DNA of 64,000 nt from Mucilaginibacter aquariorum (GCF_024498135.1 NZ_JANHOH010000001.1:2170001-2234000); one strand, 5' to 3'; numbered from the stretch's first letter, positions 10,072 to 20,487 are shown. The notes: a model not told the origin generated them from the sequence alone. Translations and numbers: made by a program.

Positions 10072-12642
10072 ATGAAACGAATACTTTTACTTATAATAGT
10101 TATATGTGCTTCAATATCAGCCAAAGCCCAGTTTGGGGTCGGCGGTGGCGGTTCGGGCATTGTGGGGAAGATCTCTGGTACTGTGGTTGATTCACTTACC
10201 AAAAAACCGGTTGATTATGCTACCATCAGCTTGTTTAAAAGCGGCGCGAAAACACCTATAAACGGTGTGCTTACCGACGAAAAAGGAAACTTTAAACTGG
10301 ATAATGTCCGGGCCGGTAAATACAAGATCACCATATCTTTTATTGGTTATCCCACTAAAACCTTCGACCCTATTGAAACTACCGCCTCAAAACCGGATAA
10401 CAACATGGGCCAGTTAGTGATTGCACCAAGTGCAAAAACACTAAAAGAGGTACAGGTTGTTGGTCAGCAAGCGCTTATCGAAAACAAGATTGATAAGATC
10501 GTTTACAATGCCGAAAAGGACCTTACAGCAGCAGGTGGTAATGCTACAGATGTGTTACAGAAAGTTCCGTTGGTATCGGTAGATATGAATGGTAACGTAG
10601 CTATCCGTGGTGATGGGAACGTTAGGGTTTTGATAAATGGTAAACCATCCGGCGCTACATCTGCAAGCTTAAGCGATGTATTAAAAACCATCCCTGCCGA
10701 TCAGATCAAAAGCATTGAGGTTGTAACATCTCCATCGGCAAAATATGATGCGGAAGGTTCGGCCGGTATCATCAACATCATTACCAAAACTAAAAATGCT
10801 TCGGGCATAAGCGGTTCTGTTAGCGGTGGTGTAGGTACCCGTCAAAACAATGGTAATATGAATTTAAACTACAACAAAAACCGTTTTAATTTTTCTGCCA
10901 ACTTAGGTGGTAACCTTACCTGGCCGCAAACTATGACGACTGATTTCGATCAAACTATAAATTCAGGCGCCGTAAACCAGCGTAACCATAATAATACCGC
11001 TAGTGAAACCAAACGACATGGTGCAAGAGGTACATTAACCGCGGGTTATGAGTTTAATGGCTTTAATAGCATTAACAGTACCCTGGCCTTAAACGATGGC
11101 GGTTTTAATACAAATGGAGGCGGGAACTATAGTATAGAGAATTTTGCTAATCCGGCCAAAAGCATTGAATACTTTGGCAATAGCGCTTCAAAAAATAAAT
11201 TCAGCGGTTTTGACTGGAATCTTGATTATACCCATAAGTTTAAAAAAGAAGGCCACGAGATAACCGTATCGGGCCAGTGGAGCCATAGTATCATCAAAAC
11301 AGATTATTTGAGCTTATTTCAAGCTAAACCACTTACTGGCAAAGCAGCCCCGCAACCCAGCCAAAAAGGCATTAATAATGGTAAAAATAACGAATACACC
11401 ATACAGGCTGATTACACCTTGCCTATCAGCAAAACATTAAAATTGGAAGCCGGTGGCAAAACCATACAAAGACGGATAAACAGTGATTATACGATATATT
11501 CGGTAGATTCTGTTGGCAACAATGCTATAGTAGATCCCCTAAATTCAAACCTGTATAACTATAATCAGAATGTATATGCGGGATATAGTGTGTTTACTAT
11601 TACACTACCAAAAAACTATTCGGTGTTGGCCGGTTTCAGGTATGAGAACACCCAAATAACAGGCGACCCTGAAACACCATACGCAAGTAGCGATAACCAA
11701 CAGGAATTAAAGCCTTTTACGGCAAGCTACAACACTTATGTACCAAGCTTAACCATACAAAAGGTATTTGGCTCAAATACCTTTAAGCTGTCATATAGCA
11801 AACGTATCCAAAGGCCAAGCCTGCAGGTGTTAAACCCATTCATTAACAGGACCAACATCCAGTCGCAATCGGTAGGTAACCCGAATTTGGCACCTGAGGT
11901 ATCACAAACTGTTGAACTGAATTACAATACCTTTATTAAGTCTTCTGTATTGAATTTTTCGGTTTACTACAAAAGAACTAACGATTTGATAGAAGGTATA
12001 GCAGAACCTATTTCTGAGATTGTAGACGGCGAAACTGTAATTGGTACACGTACCATACAAAACAACGTAGCGTTAAATAACTCGTGGGGTGCAAGCTTTT
12101 TTGGATCAGTAAATCCAATTAAACCATTAACCATCCGCGGTAGCGTAAATGCCTTTACGTATAACCCAACAGTTTATGATATGTACGTTGGATCGGTAAA
12201 TGAGGATGCGCTTAAAACCCGCTTACAATACACCATGTTTGGCAGCGCGCAATACACATTCCCTAAAAACTTTATATTTGAAGCTTTCGGGTTTATTAAC
12301 TCACCACGCCGTACCATACAAGGTAGCAGCCCGTCATTCGGAATTTATGCCTTTGGTGTTAAAAAACAATTCCTTGATAAAAAGGCATCAATCGGTTTCA
12401 ATACCGTACAGCCATTTGCGGTTAACAAAGCATTCAACCAAAATATATCAAGCCCTGGTTTCACCCAGAGATCCCATACACAGTTCCCTTTCCAGTCATT
12501 CGGTATAACATTTAGTTATAGCTTTGGTAAAATAAACTTCAGCAACCCGCAACAGAAGAAAAAGAAAGGTGTTAATAACGATGACCAAATACAAGGCGGC
12601 GACCAAAACGGTGGTGGTGCAGCACCAACAGGCGGACGTTAA
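10072..12642 (+). CDS. Outer-membrane beta-barrel protein, TonB-receptor-like (OMP_b-brl_3 type)
   Basis: 856 residues from ATG 10072; a TTG at 10021 would add 17 charged residues ahead of the signal peptide MKRILLLIIVICASISAKAQ and is rejected. A Gly-rich stretch (GVGGGGSGIVGK) is followed by a carboxypeptidase-D-like domain (about 35-110), a plug-like domain (about 120-235, DVLQKVPLVSVDMNGNVAIRGDG, SPSAKYDAEGSAGIINIITK) and a long barrel ending in FGITFSYSFGKINF. The C-terminus is a Lys- then Gly/Gln/Asp-rich tail that extends past the last strand. It belongs to the same family as the protein at 3728 but differs much in barrel sequence. No SusD neighbour; ligand unknown. A strong terminator follows. 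Confidence 0.9.
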   Translation: MKRILLLIIVICASISAKAQFGVGGGGSGIVGKISGTVVDSLTKKPVDYATISLFKSGAKTPINGVLTDEKGNFKLDNVRAGKYKITISFIGYPTKTFDPIETTASKPDNNMGQLVIAPSAKTLKEVQVVGQQALIENKIDKIVYNAEKDLTAAGGNATDVLQKVPLVSVDMNGNVAIRGDGNVRVLINGKPSGATSASLSDVLKTIPADQIKSIEVVTSPSAKYDAEGSAGIINIITKTKNASGISGSVSGGVGTRQNNGNMNLNYNKNRFNFSANLGGNLTWPQTMTTDFDQTINSGAVNQRNHNNTASETKRHGARGTLTAGYEFNGFNSINSTLALNDGGFNTNGGGNYSIENFANPAKSIEYFGNSASKNKFSGFDWNLDYTHKFKKEGHEITVSGQWSHSIIKTDYLSLFQAKPLTGKAAPQPSQKGINNGKNNEYTIQADYTLPISKTLKLEAGGKTIQRRINSDYTIYSVDSVGNNAIVDPLNSNLYNYNQNVYAGYSVFTITLPKNYSVLAGFRYENTQITGDPETPYASSDNQQELKPFTASYNTYVPSLTIQKVFGSNTFKLSYSKRIQRPSLQVLNPFINRTNIQSQSVGNPNLAPEVSQTVELNYNTFIKSSVLNFSVYYKRTNDLIEGIAEPISEIVDGETVIGTRTIQNNVALNNSWGASFFGSVNPIKPLTIRGSVNAFTYNPTVYDMYVGSVNEDALKTRLQYTMFGSAQYTFPKNFIFEAFGFINSPRRTIQGSSPSFGIYAFGVKKQFLDKKASIGFNTVQPFAVNKAFNQNISSPGFTQRSHTQFPFQSFGITFSYSFGKINFSNPQQKKKKGVNNDDQIQGGDQNGGGAAPTGGR

Positions 12643-12665
12643 TAGCCAGTAATTTAAAATAAAGC

Positions 12666-12698
12666 AAGCCCCCTTCTAATTGAAGAGGGGCTTTTTTA
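12666..12698 (+). terminator. Rho-independent terminator after the 856-aa barrel gene
   Basis: AGCCCCCTTC, a TAATT loop and GAAGAGGGGCT followed by six T residues; one mismatch in the stem. It lies about 25 bp after the stop. Confidence 0.88.
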
Positions 12699-12767
12699 TT
12701 TATACGAAACTTTTTATTTATAACGCCGTATACATTAATAAATAATTAACCATTAAACCTTAAAGCA

Positions 12768-13124
12768 ATGAAGAAAAAAACAATTCTAATTATTACAGCG
12801 CTGTTATTTACTTTCAGCGTTAGTTATTCTGTAGCTTCTGTAGATTTTAAAGCGAAGCAAAAAGATGTTAGTTTACAAAATTCAGTAAAACAATCGGCTG
12901 TAGCTTTAGGATCCTATACCTATGGCGGAGTAGTATACTATTTTGAAGGAGACGATTATGGGAACGTTAGCGGCGTTTATTATTTAATTGATGGAGTGCC
13001 CCGTTATTTAAAGCATTTTAGCGGTACATGGAGCGCTCCTGTAAACGGAGGGGTAGCATTTGTTACTGCCACGGTATATTATGCTAGTGGTATGTATTTT
13101 GATGTTTCAGAAGATCTGTTTTAA
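12768..13124 (+). CDS. Small secreted protein of unknown function
   Basis: 118 residues: a classical signal peptide (MKKKTILIITALLFTFSVSYSVAS, cleavage near 23-24) followed by about 90 residues rich in Tyr, Gly and Val (YTYGGVVYYFEGDDYGNVSG, GVAFVTATVYYASGMYFDV) that look all-beta. No cysteines and no recognised motif. It has its own A-rich leader and lies between two terminators, so it is probably a separate transcript. I cannot assign a function. Confidence 0.7.
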   Translation: MKKKTILIITALLFTFSVSYSVASVDFKAKQKDVSLQNSVKQSAVALGSYTYGGVVYYFEGDDYGNVSGVYYLIDGVPRYLKHFSGTWSAPVNGGVAFVTATVYYASGMYFDVSEDLF

Positions 13125-13169
13125 AAAACAAAAATCTTACAATAAAACTTTTTAGCCGCTACTCTAATG

Positions 13170-13204
13170 AAAAGGCCGGTCAATTAACTTGACCGGCCTT
13201 TCTA
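13170..13204. terminator. Bidirectional terminator between the secreted protein gene and eno
   Basis: AAAAGGCCGGTCAA, a TTAA loop and TTGACCGGCCTTTCT: a perfect GC-rich hairpin with A and T flanks that can stop transcription from both converging genes. Confidence 0.9.
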
Positions 13205-13225
13205 TATTTCAGATTCAGCTTTCGC

Positions 13226-14527
<1,302 letters not shown>

Positions 14528-14628
14528 TTATTTGTCGAATTTTGAGTGATATACTATACTAATTTGGTCGGCTAAGTTAAGCGCAAATTCAACAAATCGC
14601 AATTGAAATTTTGTATTTGTTATGATTA

Positions 14629-15366
14629 TTAATCATTTGTGGTTGGTAAGCGCTCGTGTTCCACACCGTTTTTGCGATTTATACGATACATTAGTGTTAA
14701 CATCATATTGTTTTTGGCACTACTAGTAGTTGTAGTGTAATTACGCTGATTTATCCAACCTGCCTGTACTATCCATTTTTTATCAAACTGGTAACCTAAT
14801 GATGCCGATATCCGGTTACGTTCAAAGTTAGGAGCTTTATTGTTAAAGAACACCTCATCAAAAACAGACAGGAACCATGTTTTAGCTACTATCCTGGTAT
14901 TATTTAAAGGTACAAACATATTTAGCCTGTAACGGAAGCGGTTACGATAATCGCCATTAACCCAACGTTGCTCCACACGGTAACGGTGTTCAAACTTAAA
15001 TGGGGTTAAAAACTGATTAATGGTCATTTGCTCCCAAACGCGAAACTCATTGGTAAGCGGGCCTTTATCTACGTCAAAGTAATCATAGGTATGATAGGTG
15101 CCCGTACCCAGCAAGGCGATAAAATTTTTATCAATATCATAGCTTACACCGGCTTTGGCCTCGTAGTATTGAAACTGACTAAAACCAGCACCATTTGTAC
15201 GTGCCTGGAACTCGGTATAACCTCCCCATTTGTGTACAGAATCGCCCGGCATAACGACGGTAACAATTCCCCAGGTACCGGTTTTTGAATCCTGCGCGTT
15301 AACTTTTGATGAACATATTGTTAACACAACAATTAATGAGGTTAAGTACGTAATATTCTTTAACAT
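14629..15366 (-). CDS. DUF2490 outer-membrane-type protein
   Basis: 245 residues: signal peptide (MLKNITYLTSLIVVLTICSSKVNAQ) then DUF2490 features WGGYTEFQART, EFRVWEQMTINQ, FEHRYRVEQRW, FRYRLNMFVPL and an aromatic-rich C-terminal strand (MLTLMYRIN). The alternating strands suggest a small outer-membrane barrel. The role is unknown. A second DUF2490 gene is at 58912. Five TGTTAA motifs lie 50-120 bp upstream of this start and may be regulatory. Confidence 0.85.
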   Translation of the reverse strand: MLKNITYLTSLIVVLTICSSKVNAQDSKTGTWGIVTVVMPGDSVHKWGGYTEFQARTNGAGFSQFQYYEAKAGVSYDIDKNFIALLGTGTYHTYDYFDVDKGPLTNEFRVWEQMTINQFLTPFKFEHRYRVEQRWVNGDYRNRFRYRLNMFVPLNNTRIVAKTWFLSVFDEVFFNNKAPNFERNRISASLGYQFDKKWIVQAGWINQRNYTTTTSSAKNNMMLTLMYRINRKNGVEHERLPTTND

Positions 15367-15416
15367 TTGATTAATATTATTTTAATGCAAATGTATTTCC
15401 TGATTGTTACCTGCGT

Positions 15417-15483
15417 GTTAAGCACACAAGTGTTAATATTATCAATATGTTAAGAATTATGGCTAATGTTAATTTAGTGTTAA
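15417..15483 (-). promoter_or_regulatory. Cluster of five TGTTAA motifs upstream of the DUF2490 gene
   Basis: TGTTAA occurs on the plus strand at 15417, 15431, 15448, 15467 and 15478, three times inside GTGTTAA. The spacing is irregular (11-19 bp) and the region is AT-rich, so chance is possible, but the clustering in a gene-free promoter region is notable. Confidence 0.3.
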
Positions 15484-15493
15484 GCATAGTAAA

Positions 15494-15519
15494 CAAAAAA
15501 AGACGCGAATATCGCGTCT
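15494..15519 (-). terminator. Terminator after the ABC permease gene; palindrome AGACGCGA-AT-TCGCGTCT
   Basis: Read on the minus strand, AGACGCGATATTCGCGTCT is followed by seven T residues, about 50 bp after the permease stop. The same palindrome core recurs at 46175-46194, so this is probably a dispersed repeat used as a terminator. Confidence 0.85.
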
Positions 15520-15570
15520 CTAATATCTTTTGTCTTGTTTCTTAACTCTAAAATCTTGCCTCTCTGCCTC

Positions 15571-16689
15571 CTACTCCCATTTAAACGTTTTCACGGCTAC
15601 CGCATAAACTCCTATTCCCCAAAGTAGCAGTATAAATAGCTGGTGCGTAACATCGCCCAGGCCTGCGCCTTCAAAAGCTACCTTGCGCATAGCATTGTTC
15701 AAATGTGTTAATGGTAATACATTGCTTACATGCTGCAGCCAGGTAGGGAATGCTGTTACCGAGAAGAAGGTGCCCGACAGTAAAAACTGTGGCAGTGTAA
15801 TAATATTAGATAGCGGTGGTACGGTACTTTCATTTTTGGCTATGCCGGATATGGTAAAGCCAAAGCCCATAAATATGATAAGCCCTATTGCGCAGAGCAC
15901 AAGCATATTCAGCACCGTGACCACACCGTGTATCAGTGTGAAACCAAATGCGTAATGCCCTATCATGATAATAAACAGCGCGCCGAGTAACGAAAACACA
16001 ATACGGGCAAGGGTTTCGCCCAAAACGATACTGTACCTTTTAACCGGGGTGGCAAAAAAGCGTTTAATAACCAGCGTTAACCTCAGGCTTATAAAAACAA
16101 ATGCTGTTCCAAATACCCCGCTGCTCAGCAGCGAAAAACCAAGCTGACCGGGTAATATAAAATCAATGTACTTATACTCGCGACCTGTAACAACAGTTTC
16201 TTTAAGGTTGACAGCATCTGGTATTTTAATGCCCGAATAAGCTTTTATCCTGCTTAACTGCTCTGACTGTAACCGATAGAATATATTATTCAATGCTGAT
16301 TTTAATACGGCTCCTTTATCGCCCGACGCATGGCTGTATTGTACGCTCATATCTATCGGCTTCATAGGTACAAAAGGTTTTAGATCAATAGTTGCATCTA
16401 TACTCCCCTTTGCCAAATTCTTGTTCATCTCGTCGGCGGTTTGATCTTTAATGAGATGTACAATAGTATTTTTCTGTAAAGCCTTGTAAACGGGATTAAG
16501 CGTATCGCAGCCTTTGGTTACACCTACGCTAATAGACATACCCCCGCCGCCAATATTGGCAAATACCAAAATAAATATCAGCGGGAAAGCCAAACTAAAC
16601 ACCACCGCCGAGGGGCTGCGTAAAATAGACCGGAAACTTGCTTTGGCAATGGCCAGTGTGGCACGGGTATTACTATATTTTGGGTTCAT
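15571..16689 (-). CDS. ABC-2 type transporter permease
   Basis: 372 residues. One N-terminal transmembrane helix (about 27-48) is followed by a large extracytoplasmic domain (about 50-180, GVTKGCDTLNPVYKAL...), then five hydrophobic helices from about 182 to the C-terminus: the ABC2_membrane_3/YhiH-like architecture of drug, lipid or natriuretic-type exporters. The ATP-binding gene lies 88 bp upstream on the same strand, so the two form one exporter. The substrate is unknown. The gap between the genes contains short repeated words instead of an ordinary ribosome-binding leader. Confidence 0.9.
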   Translation of the reverse strand: MNPKYSNTRATLAIAKASFRSILRSPSAVVFSLAFPLIFILVFANIGGGGMSISVGVTKGCDTLNPVYKALQKNTIVHLIKDQTADEMNKNLAKGSIDATIDLKPFVPMKPIDMSVQYSHASGDKGAVLKSALNNIFYRLQSEQLSRIKAYSGIKIPDAVNLKETVVTGREYKYIDFILPGQLGFSLLSSGVFGTAFVFISLRLTLVIKRFFATPVKRYSIVLGETLARIVFSLLGALFIIMIGHYAFGFTLIHGVVTVLNMLVLCAIGLIIFMGFGFTISGIAKNESTVPPLSNIITLPQFLLSGTFFSVTAFPTWLQHVSNVLPLTHLNNAMRKVAFEGAGLGDVTHQLFILLLWGIGVYAVAVKTFKWE

Positions 16690-16777
16690 GGGTTTGAATA
16701 GTTCATTGGTTCAATAGCTCATTAGTTCATTGGTATTGCAAAACTGCCAACTGCCCACAGGCAACTGCCAACTCCTC
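16690..16777 (-). repeat. Low-complexity repeat words between the two ABC transporter genes
   Basis: On the plus strand GTTCATTGG occurs twice, with TTCATTAG-like variants, and CAACTGCC occurs three times, once inside the mini-palindrome TTGCCTGTGGGCAGTTGGCA (minus-strand reading). It sits inside an apparent two-gene operon and separates genes that in relatives are normally adjacent. Confidence 0.5.
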
Positions 16778-17542
16778 CTAACTCTCCCTCCACTCCTTAC
16801 CGGTAAGGTTAATAAATACGTCTTCCAGGTTTGCGCCTTTTGTTTGTTTTTCGCGTTCAAAACCGGTTGCTACCAGCTGGTCAATAAAATGGTCGGGGGT
16901 ATCTATACCGATAATATGGCCGCCGTCAACAAAAGCTACACGGTCGCATAATACTTCGGCCTCGTCCATATAGTGGGTGGTAATAACTACGGTAGTGCCT
17001 GCGTTACGGATCTCGCGGATCAAATCCCACAGGTTACGGCGGGCTTGTGGGTCAAGGCCGGTTGTAGGTTCATCCAAAAAAATTATACGGGGGTTGTTTA
17101 TTAAAGTAGTGGCAATAGAAAAACGCTGCTTTTGTCCGCCCGACAGGTCTTTGTATTTTGCTTTAGCTTTGTCAGTTAAGGCTACCTTTTCCAGCATCTC
17201 CATCGGAGTTTTGTTAACACCATATAAGCCGGAGAACAGCACTATCAATTCAGACAGATTAAGGTTAGGATAGTATCCCGCCGCCTGTAACTGCACACCA
17301 ATACGCTTTTTTATGCTATCGGCATCTGTTTCTATATTAAAGCCATCAACCATAATTTCGCCCGATGTTTTTTCGCGCAGCGTTTCTATAACTTCCAGCG
17401 TGGTAGTTTTGCCCGCCCCGTTAGGGCCAAGCAATCCGAAGATCTCGCCCTCGTAAACTTCAAAGCTAATGCCTTTTACCGCCGCAAAATCGCCGTAGTT
17501 TTTAACCAGATTTTTTACCGTAATAATAGGTTGGTTTGCCAT
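16778..17542 (-). CDS. ABC transporter ATP-binding protein
   Basis: 254 residues with Walker A GPNGAGKTT (about 39-47), Q-loop at QLQAAG, signature motif LSGGQKQR, Walker B IIFLDEPTTGLD and a switch histidine in ITTHYMDEAE. This is the CcmA/DRA-type subfamily that pairs with ABC-2 permeases, in agreement with the permease gene just downstream. The C-terminal tail NLEDVFINLTGKEWRE is typical of this subfamily. It drives export across the inner membrane. Confidence 0.93.
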   Translation of the reverse strand: MANQPIITVKNLVKNYGDFAAVKGISFEVYEGEIFGLLGPNGAGKTTTLEVIETLREKTSGEIMVDGFNIETDADSIKKRIGVQLQAAGYYPNLNLSELIVLFSGLYGVNKTPMEMLEKVALTDKAKAKYKDLSGGQKQRFSIATTLINNPRIIFLDEPTTGLDPQARRNLWDLIREIRNAGTTVVITTHYMDEAEVLCDRVAFVDGGHIIGIDTPDHFIDQLVATGFEREKQTKGANLEDVFINLTGKEWRES

Positions 17543-17888
17543 AATGTAAATATGCAGTGTATTTGTTTAATTATCACCTGGCTAAGGTTAAAATCACATT
17601 AAAATTCAATTAGATTTTAGCTCTAACCGATAATTATTAATGTTGAATTTTAAAAGATCAAATGGCCTAACAGGCTGATAGCAATAATGACTTTTGTTAC
17701 TATTGCAACAATAGCGTTTAGTACAGGTAGTGTGAGTAAAGTTGTCATGATGTTTAGTTTTAACACCACAAAAATGTACCTAAACCGGGCTTTTTAACAG
17801 GGTTTTTAGGTGAATGGATACAAATTGTCGGTAAATGTATTCTTCTGAGGAATGAGTATCGGCATTTTGCGGGCTGCGTTTTTACCGG
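17543..17888. other. Gap between MutS-like and ABC genes
   Basis: This 346-bp AT-rich stretch contains one small open frame on the minus strand (17650-17748, listed separately) and otherwise only leader and promoter-like DNA. I see no repeat element or RNA gene in it. Confidence 0.5.
17650..17748 (-). CDS. Candidate 32-residue hydrophobic peptide
   Basis: ATG at 17748 to TAA at 17650 encodes 32 residues beginning MTTLLTLPVLNAIVAIVTK and continuing with a second hydrophobic run (VIIAISLLGHLIF). It is almost entirely Leu/Ile/Val/Ala with one Lys and would form a single membrane helix. The leader AAAACTAAACATC is A-rich, as for other genes here. It is the only thing in this gap and is separate from both neighbours. 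It could be a small membrane or toxin-like peptide, or a chance frame; codon evidence is too short to decide. Confidence 0.4.
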   Translation of the reverse strand: MTTLLTLPVLNAIVAIVTKVIIAISLLGHLIF

Positions 17889-19727
17889 TTATTCCTCTCC
17901 CACATTTATACCTATTTGCTTAAGCAGTAACGATGCGTTGAAGGTTTTGCACTCGCCATATTTTATTTTATAGTCGAACAGCATTTCGCCGTTTTGCACC
18001 TGTATATCAAAATAGTAATTGCGTACGTAATCGGGGTACTTGTCTTCCAATCGGGCAATCTGCAGATCGTGTGTGGCTACCATACCTACCCCTTTTTTAC
18101 TGATGAGTTGCTCAATAACCGCTTTACTGCCCAGGTATTTATCCATGGAGTTGGTTCCGCGCAGCATCTCATCTATCAAAAAGAAAACGCGGTGCTCGTG
18201 CTCAACAGCCGCCAGCAGCATTTGCAGGCGGTCAAGTTCGGCTTTAAAGGTTGATGTACTTTCGTTCAGCGAATCTTTTATCCGCATATAACTTACTATC
18301 GTAATAACCGAAACCTCCATTGCCGAAGCACATACCGGCGCCCCGCTTAAAGCTAAAACGGCGTTAATGCCTATAGTGCGCAAAAAGGTACTTTTACCGG
18401 CCATGTTAGAGCCGGTTATAATGTCGATGTTATAAGCATCCTTTAGGTCGTAATCATTATCAACCCTTTTATCGCTACGGATGAGCGGATGGGCAATGTT
18501 TTTGGCCGAAACCGTATAACCTTCGGTATCGGCAATAACAGGATAAACCCATTCCGGATAATTTATGGCAGGCACAGCAATACTTATCAGCGCTTCAAAC
18601 TCGGCAATTACATCGAAGGCTTCTTCCAGGTTTTCGCAGTTGTTGCGCTTCCAGTTCTCAATGGCTATGATCTGCCTGATATCCCACAATAAAAATACAT
18701 TAAGAATAACGCCGACTATCACATTAAGGTGGTAGTTAAGCTTATTTATCAGTTCGGATAGTTCTTTTATCTTTTCGGATGTTTTATCGTCCTTTAATTT
18801 TTTGGCCAGAGTATTGGTATAAGCAGCGCCCCATTCCTGCGTTTCTATCTTGTTGAAAACACCGGCATAGTTGCCCAGCATCTTCCCAATTTTATCGGCT
18901 ATCATATCGGCCTTTTTAATATAAGTGGCCTTAGAAAACACAATCCCCATATTTACCAGCCCAATTAATGTGGCCAGGCTTTTAGCTATTGGGAAAAAAA
19001 GGGCAGCAACAATAACCGCAACTAATATATAAGGCGCAACTTTAGCGTATTTACCCAGCCACTTTTCGCCGCTAAGGTTTAGCGGCAGGTGCAGGTATTT
19101 AAATAAGCTATTCAGGCGGTTAACATCTCCATCGTTGCTAAATAAAAGCAGGGTTTGTAATTCCTTTTTCCATTCGTTTTTTATGGCGATTTCTTTAACT
19201 GCTTCCTGTCGTAATAAAACAGTTGGCTTATCTGATGGTGCATTTAGCCACGCTGCCAGTTTATTATTCCCGGTTGATGTTGCCGCGCGGTTGATTAATT
19301 GAAACAGCGACGCGTTACCGAATATATCCAGATCAGAACTGTAAAAATGCTTCTCGTTGCTGTACTGTTGCCCGTTGCTGTACAAGTTTGTATTGCTTTG
19401 CAGGCTGTTAATCTCGTTAAGGTTGATGCGTTCCAGATCCAGGTAATAATCTCGTTGACGCTCGTACTCGCCCTGGCGGGATACCAGCCAGGCAAACCCG
19501 GCCAGCAATGCTACAAAAGCAATAGCCATTATGGTAAAATTGTCCTGCACAATGGTAAGGTATACCGAGAAGATCATTAACCCGAAAATGCCCAGCCTTA
19601 ATAGCGAATACGTATTGGCCAGTTCTTTATATTTATTTGCCTCTTGCTTCGCCAGCGCGGCAGCCTCGGTGTAGTTGTTTATTATGGCTTGTTCCACAGG
19701 TTTTAAAAGGTATTTTTGCAGCTTCAA
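17889..19727 (-). CDS. MutS-related ATPase with membrane helices (MutS domain V protein)
   Basis: 612 residues. Two hydrophobic helices lie at about 42-62 and 64-83 and another pair at about 232-268 and 332-350; the C-terminal part is a MutS-type ATPase: Walker A TGSNMAGKST (438-447), a Walker B-like FFLIDEMLRGTN and VATHDLQIA. The DNA-binding mismatch and connector domains of true MutS are absent. These 'MutS-like' Bacteroidota proteins are commonly annotated as DNA mismatch repair proteins, but the membrane helices argue for another role. It is divergent from rlmH, with 48 bp between starts. Confidence 0.85.
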   Translation of the reverse strand: MKLQKYLLKPVEQAIINNYTEAAALAKQEANKYKELANTYSLLRLGIFGLMIFSVYLTIVQDNFTIMAIAFVALLAGFAWLVSRQGEYERQRDYYLDLERINLNEINSLQSNTNLYSNGQQYSNEKHFYSSDLDIFGNASLFQLINRAATSTGNNKLAAWLNAPSDKPTVLLRQEAVKEIAIKNEWKKELQTLLLFSNDGDVNRLNSLFKYLHLPLNLSGEKWLGKYAKVAPYILVAVIVAALFFPIAKSLATLIGLVNMGIVFSKATYIKKADMIADKIGKMLGNYAGVFNKIETQEWGAAYTNTLAKKLKDDKTSEKIKELSELINKLNYHLNVIVGVILNVFLLWDIRQIIAIENWKRNNCENLEEAFDVIAEFEALISIAVPAINYPEWVYPVIADTEGYTVSAKNIAHPLIRSDKRVDNDYDLKDAYNIDIITGSNMAGKSTFLRTIGINAVLALSGAPVCASAMEVSVITIVSYMRIKDSLNESTSTFKAELDRLQMLLAAVEHEHRVFFLIDEMLRGTNSMDKYLGSKAVIEQLISKKGVGMVATHDLQIARLEDKYPDYVRNYYFDIQVQNGEMLFDYKIKYGECKTFNASLLLKQIGINVGEE

Positions 19728-19775
19728 TGTTACAACAATAAGAGCACATTTCTACTTTAATAGTTACAAGCTTAA

Positions 19776-20249
19776 ATGAAAATTACGTTTATTACCGTTG
19801 GCAAAACCGAGGATGCCTATTTAAAAGATGGCATTGAAAAATATGTAAAGCGCCTAAAGCACTATACCAAGCTGGAAATGGTGGATCTCCCCGAGTTAAA
19901 AAACACCAAAGCCCTAACCGAAGACCAGCAAAAAGCCAAAGAAGCCGAGCTGATCCTCAAAAAAATAACGGTGCAGGACCACGTAATACTGCTCGACGAA
20001 AACGGTATGGAGTTTACTTCGGTACAGTTTGCCAATTACATCAATAAGCGTTCGGTATCGTCATCAGCTAACCTCATTTTTGTTGTTGGCGGCCCCTACG
20101 GGTTCGACCAATCTGTTTATCAGCGTGCCAACGATAAAATATCCTTAAGCCGCATGACCTTTTCGCACCAAATGGTACGCCTGTTTTTTGTAGAGCAATT
20201 ATACCGGGCGTACAGCATTATTAAAGGCGAACCGTATCATCACCAATAG
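19776..20249 (+). CDS. rlmH: 23S rRNA (pseudouridine-1915-N3) methyltransferase RlmH
   Basis: 157 residues, family length 155-160. SPOUT-class features: N-terminal MKITFITVGKTEDAYLKDGI, cofactor loop FVVGGPYGF (102-110), and the characteristic C-terminus SHQMVRLFFVEQLYRAYSI ending GEPYHH. It methylates pseudouridine 1915 in helix 69 of 23S rRNA. The gene is followed at once by a long block of intergenic repeats. Confidence 0.97.
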   Translation: MKITFITVGKTEDAYLKDGIEKYVKRLKHYTKLEMVDLPELKNTKALTEDQQKAKEAELILKKITVQDHVILLDENGMEFTSVQFANYINKRSVSSSANLIFVVGGPYGFDQSVYQRANDKISLSRMTFSHQMVRLFFVEQLYRAYSIIKGEPYHHQ

Positions 20250-20262
20250 CCCAGATGTGCAG

Positions 20263-20289
20263 ATTTCAGATGTGCAAATATGCAAATGA
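20263..20289 (+). repeat. Repeat T, left half
   Basis: ATGTGCAGATTTCAGATGTGC and following ATATGCAAATG match the left arm of the repeat at 2181. The matching right arm is about 700 bp downstream at 20959. Confidence 0.65.
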
Positions 20290-20296
20290 GGATGAT

Positions 20297-20380
20297 GGCG
20301 TTGCCTACGGCCCGGGCTTTGCGCTCATACGCGCACAGGCTTTAGGCGCAAGGCCGGTATCCGCTCCTATCCCTAACGCA
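20297..20380 (+). repeat. 84-bp conserved element, copy 1
   Basis: Runs from GGCGTTGCC to TATCCCTAACGCA with the core CTCATACGCGCACAGGC and GGCCGGTATCC. Copies 2 (34327-34410, same length, about seven differences) and 3 (24633-24713, more diverged, same ends) are in the same orientation. A short hairpin TGCGC-TCATAC-GCGCA is possible in this copy. Confidence 0.75.
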
Positions 20381-20393
20381 GAAGTACTTTTTT

Positions 20394-20487
20394 GTCATGC
20401 TGAACGATAGTGAAGCATCTAATCGCCGACATGCAAATCGGATATGCAAAGTTCGCTAATAGATCCTTCGCTATCGCTCAGGATGAC
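20394..20487. repeat. GTCAT...ATGAC palindromic element (copy 1)
   Basis: Left arm GTCATGCTGAACGATAGTGA pairs imperfectly with right arm TCGCTATCGCTCAGGATGAC. The same element in reverse orientation is at 59675-59766, where GATTAGATGCTTCACTATCG and AGCGAAGGATCTATTAGCGA correspond. Confidence 0.75.
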
